DNA of 64,000 nucleotides from contig JAFGJO010000043.1 in assembly GCA_016929065.1 (NCBI GenBank), positions 153,970-217,969 of the forward strand, in the 5' to 3' direction. This document shows positions 55,701 to 64,000 of the stretch, piece by piece. The stretch is from Spirochaetales bacterium. Lineage in GTDB: Bacteria > Spirochaetota > Spirochaetia > SZUA-6 > RPPD01. The position numbers were made by a program, and so were the translations under genes. Below the pieces are notes generated by a model, which ran no database searches, had not been told where the DNA came from, and was given only the letters and a program-made list of their open reading frames with translations. Within the stretch, counting starts at the first letter, position 1; each line of letters begins with the position of its first letter.

Positions 55701-56048
55701 TTATTCCACATAAGGGCAGGCGCCTGAATCTTTTCCCGGGTCCGGACAGCCTGTTTGCACCAGCAGGTTCAAATTATGAATCAGTCTGCTGATCACACTG
55801 TAATTGACGGTATAATGCACCCAATACCCCTGTTTTTCGCCGGAAACAAGGCCGCATTCACGGAGAACTTTCAAATGCTGCGAAACAGCGGATTCGGAAA
55901 GATTGAGCCTGCAGGCAATTGATTTCGCGCATATGTTATGTCGTATCAGGATTTCCAGAATGGAAAAACGCGTTTCATCCCCAAGGGCCTTCAATATGTC
56001 TATAATCGGTCCGGCACCGGCAGCCGGATTATCTTCTTTAGCATTCAT
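55701..56048 (-). CDS. ArsR-family regulator of the ABC operon
   Basis: A 115-residue winged-helix protein: LKALGDETRFSILEILIRHN, SIACRLNLSESAVSQHLKVL (recognition helix), ECGLVSGEKQGYWVHYTVNY. Cysteines at ICAKSIAC and in the tail (TGCPDPGKDSGAC) could bind metal or metalloid. It heads the operon with the ABC ATPase and permease. There is no Shine-Dalgarno; TATAAA ends eight bases before the ATG, so the mRNA may be leaderless. Confidence 0.9.
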   Translation of the reverse strand: MNAKEDNPAAGAGPIIDILKALGDETRFSILEILIRHNICAKSIACRLNLSESAVSQHLKVLRECGLVSGEKQGYWVHYTVNYSVISRLIHNLNLLVQTGCPDPGKDSGACPYVE

Positions 56049-56056
56049 TAAAGTAA

Positions 56057-56085
56057 TTTATAATATACTTAACTGGATCGGTCAA
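56057..56085 (-). promoter_or_regulatory. Promoter implying a leaderless mRNA for ArsR
   Basis: TTGACC (56085-56080), 17 bases, TATAAA (56062-56057), eight bases to the ATG at 56048. Confidence 0.65.
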
Positions 56086-56177
56086 TCCACTGTACGCTGA
56101 AAATTCAGTCTGTATGCACCTGAAATGCAAAGGAGGCATGAATAAAGTCCGGAAACGCCTTTTCCCGCTATACCGGT

Positions 56178-57293
<1,116 letters not shown>

Positions 57294-57317
57294 CCCTGAA
57301 CCCTCCATAAAATCAAG

Positions 57318-57740
57318 TTATTTTGCCGTAACAAACAGATACACCGCAGCCGTGATAATCAACACGCCGCATATTCTTTTAATTCATACAACACCGCCGG
57401 ACTTTTCGTTCCAGTGTAAAAACTTTCTTACAACCTCTGTAAAAATCCCTGCAAAAATTATAACCAGACTATGCCCAATTGCAAAAGCCAGGAGTAAAAC
57501 AATAGCATACATCAGGTTTGTCGCAGCAGTAGTGAATACGATCCCCAGCATCGGGGCCTTAAAGGCAAACGCGCAGGGGCCAAGGGCTATGCCAAAAACA
57601 AGGCCGACAAGAAGCGGAACCGTGGCAAGGTGACAAGGGCTTAACACAACACTGATTATTCCCCAGATAAAAGAACTTGACACGGCAAGCCACCACGATT
57701 GCGTGAGCATCCTGGCAAGTCCGGTAAAAAATTCAAGCAT
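57318..57740 (-). pseudogene. CcdA-type thiol transporter, internally deleted and with a premature stop
   Basis: The first TGA is at 57384, giving 118 residues where CcdA proteins have about 230. The N-terminal helix and SPCHLATVPLLVG motif join directly to LVFGIALGPCAFAFKAPMLG, which is normally in the second half, so about 100 residues are missing in frame. After the TGA the same frame goes on as IKRICGVLIITAAVYLFVTA and stops at 57318, which is the usual last helix. Both redox Cys motifs survive, but the bundle is half gone, so function is doubtful. It starts one base after the thioredoxin stop. Confidence 0.75.
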
Positions 57741-57741
57741 G

Positions 57742-58146
57742 TTATTTCACCCCGCCCTTTTGTTTCAATATTGCAACCAGTTCATCCTTGGGGAAGAACC
57801 CTTCATGCCGGAAATACTCTTTGCCATGCGCATCCAGGAACACATGGGTCGGGATTACCCTGATATTGTATTTTTCTCCATATGGTTTTCCTTCCGGTGT
57901 CCACACATCATAATAATCAACCTTCACCTGATTTCCATATTCCTGTTCAATTTCTTTCATGACCGGCTGCATCATTTGACAGGGAACACAGTTGACCGAG
58001 CCGATTTCAATAAAGACAACTTTTATTCCTACAGGAATCGCGTTGGATGCTGGAGATTCGGCAGAAATATCCTTGCCGCCGCATCCTCCTGCAAGCAAAA
58101 GCCCGATAAAACACAGGGCATATGATATTTTTGCTGTTATTTGCAT
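57742..58146 (-). CDS. Lipoprotein thioredoxin
   Basis: A 134-residue thioredoxin-fold protein with lipobox LAGGC (about residue 22) and active site CVPC at about 54-57 (IGSVNCVPCQMM), and the cis-Pro loop RVIPTHVFLD. As an envelope thioredoxin it would receive electrons from CcdA and reduce envelope thiols or assist arsenate/arsenite handling. GAGGAG before the ATG. First gene of the thioredoxin-CcdA-ACR3 operon, behind an ArsR-type operator. Confidence 0.9.
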   Translation of the reverse strand: MQITAKISYALCFIGLLLAGGCGGKDISAESPASNAIPVGIKVVFIEIGSVNCVPCQMMQPVMKEIEQEYGNQVKVDYYDVWTPEGKPYGEKYNIRVIPTHVFLDAHGKEYFRHEGFFPKDELVAILKQKGGVK

Positions 58147-58233
58147 TTAGCAAACTCCTCGATAAATCCGGATACTGACGCTGCACATTTTTTTAGAACC
58201 AAGTTAAAACAATGCAGAAAAACCGTCTCCTTT

Positions 58234-58271
58234 TTATATGGTAATGTAGCCATATAAGCATGTTTAGTCAA
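58234..58271 (-). promoter_or_regulatory. ArsR-type operator and promoter, copy 2
   Basis: TTATATGG, eight-base spacer, CCATATAA (58234-58257). On the minus strand TTGACT (58271-58266), 17 bases, TACATT (58248-58243) in the palindrome centre, exactly as at 52086-52130. Confidence 0.75.
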
Positions 58272-58279
58272 CATCATCC

Positions 58280-58316
58280 TTGACATTTTATGGTATTATT
58301 GGCAATTTAGCCATAA
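58280..58316 (+). promoter_or_regulatory. ArsR-type operator, copy 3, with -35 box of the regulator
   Basis: TTGACA (58280-58285) is followed by TTATGG...CCATAA (58288-58316) with an inner TGGCAATTTAGCCA that matches the core TGGCAATATAGCCA of copy 1. It lies just upstream of the ArsR gene at 58327, implying autoregulation. Confidence 0.65.
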
Positions 58317-58326
58317 AGGATTATAT

Positions 58327-58656
58327 ATGACAAAAGATGAGAAAGCACGAAGCGAAGCCCGGTCAAAAATTCTTAAAGCACTGGCGCATCCTTCACGGAT
58401 GTTTATCGTGGAAAAGATAAAAAGCAAAGCCTTTTGCGTTTGCGAACTTGCTGAAATGATAGGAATCGACCAATCCACAACGTCAAAACATCTTTCTATC
58501 CTGAAAAATTCGGGAATAATTGAAGACCGGAAGGAAGGAACGACCGTGTATTATTCCCTGAGATGTCAATGCATTATGGACTTTATAGGATGTATTGAAA
58601 ATGTCATCATGATGAATCTTGAACGGGATTATAAATTTCTTAAAAAGACAAAATAA
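58327..58656 (+). CDS. arsR: ArsR-family metalloregulator, divergent to the arsenic operon
   Basis: A 109-residue winged-helix repressor: LKALAHPSRMFIVEKIKSKA, then FCVCELAEMIGIDQSTTSKH. The CVC pair in the DNA-binding helix region is the arsenite-binding site type of classic ArsR; further Cys occur in RCQCIMDFIGC. AAAGGA precedes the ATG. It is transcribed away from the thioredoxin-CcdA-ACR3 operon, and three similar palindromes in 52.0-58.3 kb fit one ArsR regulating all. Confidence 0.92.
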   Translation: MTKDEKARSEARSKILKALAHPSRMFIVEKIKSKAFCVCELAEMIGIDQSTTSKHLSILKNSGIIEDRKEGTTVYYSLRCQCIMDFIGCIENVIMMNLERDYKFLKKTK

Positions 58657-58782
58657 TAAAATGTGCATAACCAAGCTGTCCTTGCATATCCTTGGCATGA
58701 CAGATGGTTGATCCCCTGAGGTTCTCGAAGGACATGTCCTTTTTCGGGCTTTGCATTCTTTGCGGAAATGATATGCAACCAC

Positions 58783-58812
58783 TTGATCCAGCTCCCGACA
58801 GACCGTTATACT
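58783..58812 (+). promoter_or_regulatory. Promoter implying a leaderless mRNA for sbcD
   Basis: TTGATC (58783-58788), 18 bases, TATACT (58807-58812), nine bases to ATG 58822. Confidence 0.6.
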
Positions 58813-58821
58813 GTGTGCATC

Positions 58822-59979
58822 ATGAGCATCCGTTTCGCGCATATTTCAGACACACACCTCGGGTTTCAGGATCTTGAAATCGTCAACAGCGAAGGGATCA
58901 ATGCCCGCGAGGCAGACATCTACAGAGCATGGCATACCGCTGTCGACATGATTATAAAAGAGGGCCCCGATGTCATGGTCCACACCGGAGACTTTTTTCA
59001 CCGCCCCTGCCCCACAAACCGTGCTTTAATCGAAGGACTCTCCGGTTTAAAAAAAATAACAGAAGCAGGAATTCCGGTGGTGATCATCGCAGGCAATCAC
59101 TCAACTCCCAGAACAATCTATACAAGCCCGATTTTGAAATCGCTTCAATCAATCGATAATGTCCATCCCATATTCAAAGAAACATACGAACAGCTTGAAA
59201 TCAATAATGTTGTGTTTCACGGAGTGCCGCATATCAACGAGGAAAATCGTGCCATTGAAGAGCTCTTCAAGGCAACACCTGTCCCCGGCAAAATCAACAT
59301 TTTGATGCTCCATACCTCTATCGGTGCGGATTATTTAATGGAAGAATACGGCGAACGCGTATTCCCGAATGACAAACTCCCGTTTCTGGATGAATTTGAT
59401 TATACTGCCCTGGGACATTTTCATTCTCATAAACATATCAAAAAAAGCAAAAGCACCTGGTATTCGGGTGCTTCCGAACGATTTTCCGAAAAAGATGCCG
59501 GCAAAGAAAAAGGATTCTTGATCGTCACCATCCCCGAAAGCGATATACCGGATGTTGAGTTTATAGCACTTCCAATACGGCCATGGTTCAGGTTTTCTGT
59601 TGAAAACTGCCACGAAAAAACTGTTGAAGAAATAAAAGCAGAAATATCAGAGTTTTCAAAAAAAGAAATCAATACAGATGCAATAATCAGCCTGCAGCTG
59701 AACAACCTGAAACCTGTCCAAAGCCTGAACCTTTCCAACACAGACCTTTTCAAAATGTTTCCAGGTTCTTTTACGGTCCAGACGCGGCGGACGTTTATCG
59801 AGGAAACATTTTCGCTTCTGCACCGGGAAATAAAAAAAGAGAGCCTGCTCAGTCTTTTTTCTGATTACACAAAAGAACATGCTGATTCAGAAGAAGAAGC
59901 CAAACAGCTTGTTACTGCTGTTAAAAAATATTTTTCTGCCTGGGAAAAAGAGAAAACTGATGCAGGGGAAATCTCATGA
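58822..59979 (+). CDS. sbcD: Exonuclease subunit SbcD (Mre11 type)
   Basis: A 385-residue metallophosphoesterase from ATG 58822; an upstream in-frame ATG at 58768 would read through the promoter. Metal-binding motifs in order: ISDTHLG (7-13), VHTGDFF (about 52), AGNHS (about 90), LHTSIG, GHFHSHK (about 197). With SbcC it processes DNA hairpins and protein-blocked ends using ATP and Mn. Its stop overlaps the SbcC start by four bases. No Shine-Dalgarno is present. Confidence 0.93.
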   Translation: MSIRFAHISDTHLGFQDLEIVNSEGINAREADIYRAWHTAVDMIIKEGPDVMVHTGDFFHRPCPTNRALIEGLSGLKKITEAGIPVVIIAGNHSTPRTIYTSPILKSLQSIDNVHPIFKETYEQLEINNVVFHGVPHINEENRAIEELFKATPVPGKINILMLHTSIGADYLMEEYGERVFPNDKLPFLDEFDYTALGHFHSHKHIKKSKSTWYSGASERFSEKDAGKEKGFLIVTIPESDIPDVEFIALPIRPWFRFSVENCHEKTVEEIKAEISEFSKKEINTDAIISLQLNNLKPVQSLNLSNTDLFKMFPGSFTVQTRRTFIEETFSLLHREIKKESLLSLFSDYTKEHADSEEEAKQLVTAVKKYFSAWEKEKTDAGEIS

Positions 59980-62336
59980 TCCTCATTTCTTTATCTTTAC
60001 AAAATTTCAAGCAGTATAAAAAAGCCGAAATCAGTTTCCGTGAAGGATTAATTGGTATCATAGGGAAAAACGGATCGGGCAAATCGACATTATTTGATGC
60101 AATCATGCTGGGACTATTTGGCGATATCCCCGGGAACAAGGAATACCTGCGCTATCAGAAAGCCGGGGAAAAAGATGCAGTTGCCGTAATACTCACATTA
60201 CTACTGGACAGCAAAGAGTATGAAGTGAAGCGTGAGTTCCGCGGGAAAAATCTGACCGCACAGGCAGAACTGTCGTGTAACGGCGCACAGATCGCATCCG
60301 GCCAAAAAGAAGTTACAGCAGAAATTACCCGCCTGATCGGCATGGCAAAGGATTCTTTTTCGCGTTCCATATTTGCAGGACAAAAGGAACTGGGCCTGTT
60401 AAGCGAACTCGGCGGTGCCGACCGGAAAGAGTTTATCAGAAAAATACTGGGTGTTACCAAAATCGATGAAATCCAGAAGAGTATACGTGATGACGCACGG
60501 ACAATAAAAAACGAGATCTCCGGTCAAAAAAGTTTTCTGTTATCGGATTCTGATATTTCGGCCAAAAAGGAAAAGGTTAATAGTCTTTCAGACTCCTGTT
60601 ATATACTTGAGACCGGGGCAAAAGCACTGGAAAAAAAAGTAGCCAAAAGCACTCTGTCCTTAAAAAACAGGAAAGACATATTTTTTGCAGAACAGATAAA
60701 AAAGGATGCACATTCGAAACTTGAAAACAAACAGGCAAGTCTGGCAGCGCAGGAAGAGTCTCTGAAAAATCAAATCAGTTCAAATAAAATAAAACAGGCA
60801 GAAATACGGTCTCTTGAGACTGAGTTTATAAAACTTGAGGAATCAGAAAATATTTATAAAACTCTTAAAAACCAGATTGATGTATTTGAAAAACAGAATG
60901 TACTCTATATCAAAGCAGAACACCTGAAAGAAGATCTTTCCGGACAGACAGAAGCGCTGCATTCAATCTTGACAGAATTGAAAAGCAACGGGATTCTTGT
61001 TTCCGAAGCTGAACCTATAGAACTCCTACTGGAACAAGGGAAAGCAGAGCAAAAAAAATATGAAAAAGCAAAAAAGGAAGCTGATGCAAAACTCAATGCA
61101 CTCCGGTCAAAACTCGGTTCAATAAAAAATCTTTTTATTGAACGGCAGGAGAGCAAACAAAGCATTGTAAAACACGGAGCAGATTCCGACTGCCCGACAT
61201 GCCTCCGTCCATTGAAGGATTCATACACGGTTACCCTGCATAAACTGGACTCTGAAATAGAAAAATATTCAAAGGAAATAAAATCACTTGAAACCGCGGA
61301 AAAGGAACTCATCAAAGAAACAGATACTTTTGAAGAAAATGAAATTCGGTCACGAAAGAAAAATGAATATATGAATATTCAGAAAACCGGAATCAATCAG
61401 ACCCGCGAAAAAATAAATCAGGTAAAAACCAGACTCACCGCAATCGGCAACATCGAATTTGAACCGGAAAAATATCGTCTTGCCAAAAAGGAATTTGAAG
61501 AGCGGCAGAAAACGCATGACCGGTTTATTTCGGTTATCGCAAGGAAAAAGGAATTACCGATACTGGAAAAAGAATACACTGAATTACAATCAGCACTTGA
61601 AAAAAACACTGTACAGGGGATTGAAATAAAAAAGGCCGCAGCCGAACTGGGTTTTTCACAGAATTTTTTCGACAAGGCGTCAGCTGATATGCAGGAAGCA
61701 CAAAACAAAAAAGATGATCTGACCGCAGAGTTTTCCAGAAGCAGGGAATCGTTGTTATCAACACAGCACGAATTGTCTGCAATAAAAAAAGAACTTGCAG
61801 AAAACGAACAACGTCAAAAAACAATCGAAAAGCAGGGAAAAGAACAAATACTTCTTGATAAACTGGTCATCCTTATGGACAAGTTCAAAACTGCCATTCT
61901 TTCACAAATTCAGCCTGCAATCGCCCATTATGCGAGCAGTATGTTTACCCGCCTTACCCTCGGCCGCTATGAATCGATCCATATTGATGAAGATTTCAAC
62001 TTCTTGATTTTTGATGAAGGCAATTACTTCCCCATTGACCGGTTTTCCGGCGGCGAGAAAGACCTTGCGAATCTGTGCCTGCGGCTTGCGTTAAGCAATA
62101 CAATCTGCGACCTCGCAGGTGCAGCCGCGCCGGCATTCCTCGGTTTCGATGAAATATTCGGAAGTCAGGACCGTGAACGCAGATACGGAATACTTTCCGC
62201 CCTGCTCCTTTTACAAGAACAATACCGCCAGATTCTGATCATCTCTCATGATGAAGAGCTGAAGGACGAGTTCCCGAATATCCTTGAAGTCCGCAGAACA
62301 CTTGACGGCTCAACCACCCACTGGTTGGGCAAATAA
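59976..62336 (+). CDS. sbcC: Exonuclease subunit SbcC (Rad50 type)
   Basis: A 786-residue SMC-like ATPase. Walker A GKNGSGKST at 30-38; two long coiled-coil arms rich in Lys/Glu (about 170-620) with the zinc hook DCPTC at about 405-409 in the middle; signature FSGGEKDLANLCLRLAL at about 689 and Walker B AFLGFDEIFGSQD at about 720. Two SbcC join through the zinc hook and clamp DNA for SbcD. It is shorter than E. coli SbcC (about 1050), as in many Rad50-like proteins. Confidence 0.93.
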   Translation: MILISLSLQNFKQYKKAEISFREGLIGIIGKNGSGKSTLFDAIMLGLFGDIPGNKEYLRYQKAGEKDAVAVILTLLLDSKEYEVKREFRGKNLTAQAELSCNGAQIASGQKEVTAEITRLIGMAKDSFSRSIFAGQKELGLLSELGGADRKEFIRKILGVTKIDEIQKSIRDDARTIKNEISGQKSFLLSDSDISAKKEKVNSLSDSCYILETGAKALEKKVAKSTLSLKNRKDIFFAEQIKKDAHSKLENKQASLAAQEESLKNQISSNKIKQAEIRSLETEFIKLEESENIYKTLKNQIDVFEKQNVLYIKAEHLKEDLSGQTEALHSILTELKSNGILVSEAEPIELLLEQGKAEQKKYEKAKKEADAKLNALRSKLGSIKNLFIERQESKQSIVKHGADSDCPTCLRPLKDSYTVTLHKLDSEIEKYSKEIKSLETAEKELIKETDTFEENEIRSRKKNEYMNIQKTGINQTREKINQVKTRLTAIGNIEFEPEKYRLAKKEFEERQKTHDRFISVIARKKELPILEKEYTELQSALEKNTVQGIEIKKAAAELGFSQNFFDKASADMQEAQNKKDDLTAEFSRSRESLLSTQHELSAIKKELAENEQRQKTIEKQGKEQILLDKLVILMDKFKTAILSQIQPAIAHYASSMFTRLTLGRYESIHIDEDFNFLIFDEGNYFPIDRFSGGEKDLANLCLRLALSNTICDLAGAAAPAFLGFDEIFGSQDRERRYGILSALLLLQEQYRQILIISHDEELKDEFPNILEVRRTLDGSTTHWLGK

Positions 62337-62411
62337 AGGGATTTAACCGCAGATTATGCCGATTCCATGGAATAAGAAAACCTGTATAATCTGTAAAATA
62401 TTTTCATTTTG

Positions 62412-63059
62412 CTATACCCGGATCAGATAAAACATCACGTTGCCGGACTCAAACAGTCCGCCCTTTGGCTCAAGCCATCCATTCGATGCATAAACGATGG
62501 AAGTCACCCCGGTATAGGTCCCTGCCTGGACAACAACCGGAAGCCATTCACTTCCCAGATCAGATGCTGATTTTCCTTCCAGTTTTTTGATCTGCGGTAT
62601 TGTGGACATGACAAGACGGGAATTCCCGACAAACGCCAGATGACTTTTCCCCCTCGGGTTAAAATAGGAAATAAGTATAACATATCCTTCATCAGCAAGA
62701 TGCTGTATTTGTTCTGTTGAAAAGTTTTCCGGTTTCAGCCTGAAAAGCCATGGATTTGCCTGCCATTCCACATACGCCTTTTGCGGAGACTGAATTTCAG
62801 CCGGCATGACTTTCCTGAATGTTTCCATGCCAAGATGATCTTTGAGCGTGTCTGCCACGAAAATATTGCAGAAGGTGGTAACCTCACTCGCCCTGTATTT
62901 CATTTGTGCCGCGGGGGTCATGACCGATTTCCAAAACTGATGGCTGTTGTCCCCGAGCCGTACGAAATCGGTGTTTTCGGCTAAAGTACGGGCAGGGAAT
63001 GAGGTGCATGAGGACAATCCAAAAATGAATGCACAAATTACAGAAAGGCAAAAACGCAT
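62412..63059 (-). CDS. Lipoprotein with a papain-like (NlpC/CHAP-type) fold
   Basis: A 215-residue protein with lipobox LSSC (Cys18). It has a candidate nucleophile Cys64 in EVTTFCNIFVAD, at the start of a helix, and a later His in GKSHLAFVGN (about 139), the order and context found in NlpC/P60, CHAP and type VI amidase effectors. It would cut peptidoglycan peptides in the envelope. There is no Shine-Dalgarno; TATATT ends six bases before the ATG. It is convergent with sbcC. Confidence 0.65.
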   Translation of the reverse strand: MRFCLSVICAFIFGLSSCTSFPARTLAENTDFVRLGDNSHQFWKSVMTPAAQMKYRASEVTTFCNIFVADTLKDHLGMETFRKVMPAEIQSPQKAYVEWQANPWLFRLKPENFSTEQIQHLADEGYVILISYFNPRGKSHLAFVGNSRLVMSTIPQIKKLEGKSASDLGSEWLPVVVQAGTYTGVTSIVYASNGWLEPKGGLFESGNVMFYLIRV

Positions 63060-63065
63060 AGTAAA

Positions 63066-63094
63066 AATATACCGCCATTTGTTTAAAAAAACAA
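63066..63094 (-). promoter_or_regulatory. Promoter implying a leaderless mRNA
   Basis: TTGTTT (63094-63089), 17 bases, TATATT (63071-63066), six bases to ATG 63059. Confidence 0.6.
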
Positions 63095-63237
63095 AAGAAC
63101 AGGCACTTGTGCATCAGGCCCGTGATATTCAGGAATTATTTTTTTTCTGCTCCATCGTATCATGGCAGGTTCACAAAAGACCGATTTTCCGATATTAATA
63201 AATAGATATTTCAGCATATAATACAAGGAGTGTTCCG

Positions 63238-63825
63238 ATGAAAAAATTACTGCTGGTGTTTATATCCCTGTTCATTTCCCTCAGCCTTGCTTTCAACCAG
63301 CCTGATACCACCGCCGCCATAAAAAATACAGAACAATTATGCTCCATCGCGGATACAATCCAGAAAGGAAATCCAAATGGTGATCTTTTTCTGATTCGCC
63401 AGATGAATTTTGAAACCTTCGAATTGCTGCCGTGGCAGACATTGGAATCCGCACCCGAAGCTGAAATGTGGATGATGCAACTTGTCATCTACAAACACGA
63501 CAGCAATATTATACTTGCGGTGCTGGCAGAGACATCCCCTTCCGGCGACTGGGAAACAGAGACAAAATATTACTTTTGGCCGGACGGCAGCATTGCGAAA
63601 ACAGAGGCTCTCCTGAGTACATTTCTGGGAAATGCTGTCATCCACAGAGAATACATCTATGACAAGACCGGGAAATTGCTCAAACAGGAAGAAACAATTC
63701 GCGACATGAATACCGGGGTGGTTATTGAAAGGGAAACCGCAAGTTTCATGGACAAACCGCCGGAACTGTTTTTAACTCTCGATGAACTGAAAACAAAACT
63801 GGAACTGCCGGACTCGGTGAAATAA
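63238..63825 (+). CDS. Exported protein of unknown function
   Basis: A 195-residue protein with a signal peptide (MKKLLLVFISLFISLSLAF). The mature part is alpha/beta; residues about 85-150 (WPDGSIAKTEALLSTFLGNA, REYIYDKTGKLLKQEETIRD) alternate like a beta-meander with a YD-repeat-like phrase. AAGGAG precedes the ATG, and TATAAT lies just upstream (63219-63224). No family recognised. Confidence 0.78.
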   Translation: MKKLLLVFISLFISLSLAFNQPDTTAAIKNTEQLCSIADTIQKGNPNGDLFLIRQMNFETFELLPWQTLESAPEAEMWMMQLVIYKHDSNIILAVLAETSPSGDWETETKYYFWPDGSIAKTEALLSTFLGNAVIHREYIYDKTGKLLKQEETIRDMNTGVVIERETASFMDKPPELFLTLDELKTKLELPDSVK

Positions 63826-63862
63826 AATTATTTCCCTCAAAGAAATCCCGAGGGTGATTCTT

Positions 63863-64000
63863 TCATATGCTGCATCCTTCTTTCATAATAAATTCTTCTT
63901 CCTGAGTTCCTGCTTTCATTATAAATTCTTCTACCTGAGTTCTTGCTTTCATTATAAATTCTTCTTCCTGAGTTCCTGTTTTCATTATAAATTCTTCTAC
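63863..64000 (-). CDS. C-terminus of a protein with 11-residue repeats (runs off right edge)
   Basis: The minus strand is open from the edge to TGA at 63865-63863 and reads four copies of an 11-residue unit (E-E-F-I-M-K-A-G-T-Q-V/E) then KEGCSI. The repeat is charged and could be helical. Because a 33-bp unit keeps any stop-free frame open, coding is not proven; one other minus frame is also open. Confidence 0.4.
   Translation of the reverse strand, partial: VEEFIMKTGTQEEEFIMKARTQVEEFIMKAGTQEEEFIMKEGCSI
63880..64000. repeat. 33-bp direct tandem repeat, 3.7 copies to the window edge
   Basis: Copies start at 63880, 63913, 63946 and 63979 (last one cut by the edge at 22 bases). The unit begins CTTTCATTATAAATTCTTCT and ends CCTGAGTTCYTG; copies differ by only a few bases. 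Confidence 0.95.

Noticed and set aside
57384..57386. TGA in ccdA as selenocysteine or reassigned codon
   Set aside because: TGA is a normal stop in many genes here (ATGA overlaps), there is no SECIS-like hairpin seen, and Sec is not expected at that position.

Overview
The window looks like chromosomal DNA of an uncultured Gram-negative bacterium, most plausibly a spirochaete. The reasons are the density of small exported lipoproteins with repeat or beta-propeller folds, an OmpA-type barrel, a chemoreceptor with about six N-terminal membrane helices, and cadherin-like beta-sandwich and chitobiase-C-like domains on lipoproteins. There is no rRNA, tRNA or core metabolic gene to fix the phylum, so this is an inference. 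No tRNA, rRNA, CRISPR array or intact insertion sequence was seen.

Layout. 0-13.7 kb: exported lipoproteins, a nucleotidyltransferase, an ankyrin-repeat protein, an OmpA-like barrel paired with a large beta-helix lipoprotein, a CrtI-type FAD oxidoreductase and a kelch lipoprotein. 14-22 kb: a type I restriction-modification operon (hsdM-hsdS-DUF262/GmrSD-like-hsdR) on the minus strand. 22-30 kb: a V8-like protease lipoprotein, a YWTD propeller, a WG-repeat protein, an SDR, a second kelch-like lipoprotein. 30-38 kb: a putative zincin, a cluster of unrecognised membrane and exported proteins, a TolB/PD40-like lipoprotein. 38-45 kb: an SNF2 helicase with a SWIM-finger partner and a chemoreceptor. 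45-50 kb: gene debris (GH5 mannanase, REC-GGDEF), MarR regulator, small zinc-ribbon protein, a seven-repeat SBBP propeller. 50-58.7 kb: two arsenic-type loci (ArsP-like permease, DGC protein, small redox protein; ACR3 pump, lipoprotein thioredoxin, truncated CcdA) joined by a shared ArsR-type operator, plus an ArsR-ABC operon and a PadR unit. 58.8-62.3 kb: sbcD-sbcC. 62.4-64 kb: a cysteine-peptidase-like lipoprotein, an exported protein, and a 33-bp tandem repeat running off the right edge.

Themes. (1) About nine genes have a sigma70-type -10 box ending 5-10 bases before the ATG and no Shine-Dalgarno, suggesting leaderless mRNAs. (2) Many intergenic stretches hold recognisable but broken genes, several with internal deletions that removed the catalytic core. 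(3) Two lipoprotein genes 14 kb apart share a conserved promoter element. (4) Palindromic operators sit where ArsR, PadR and MarR family products encoded nearby could bind.
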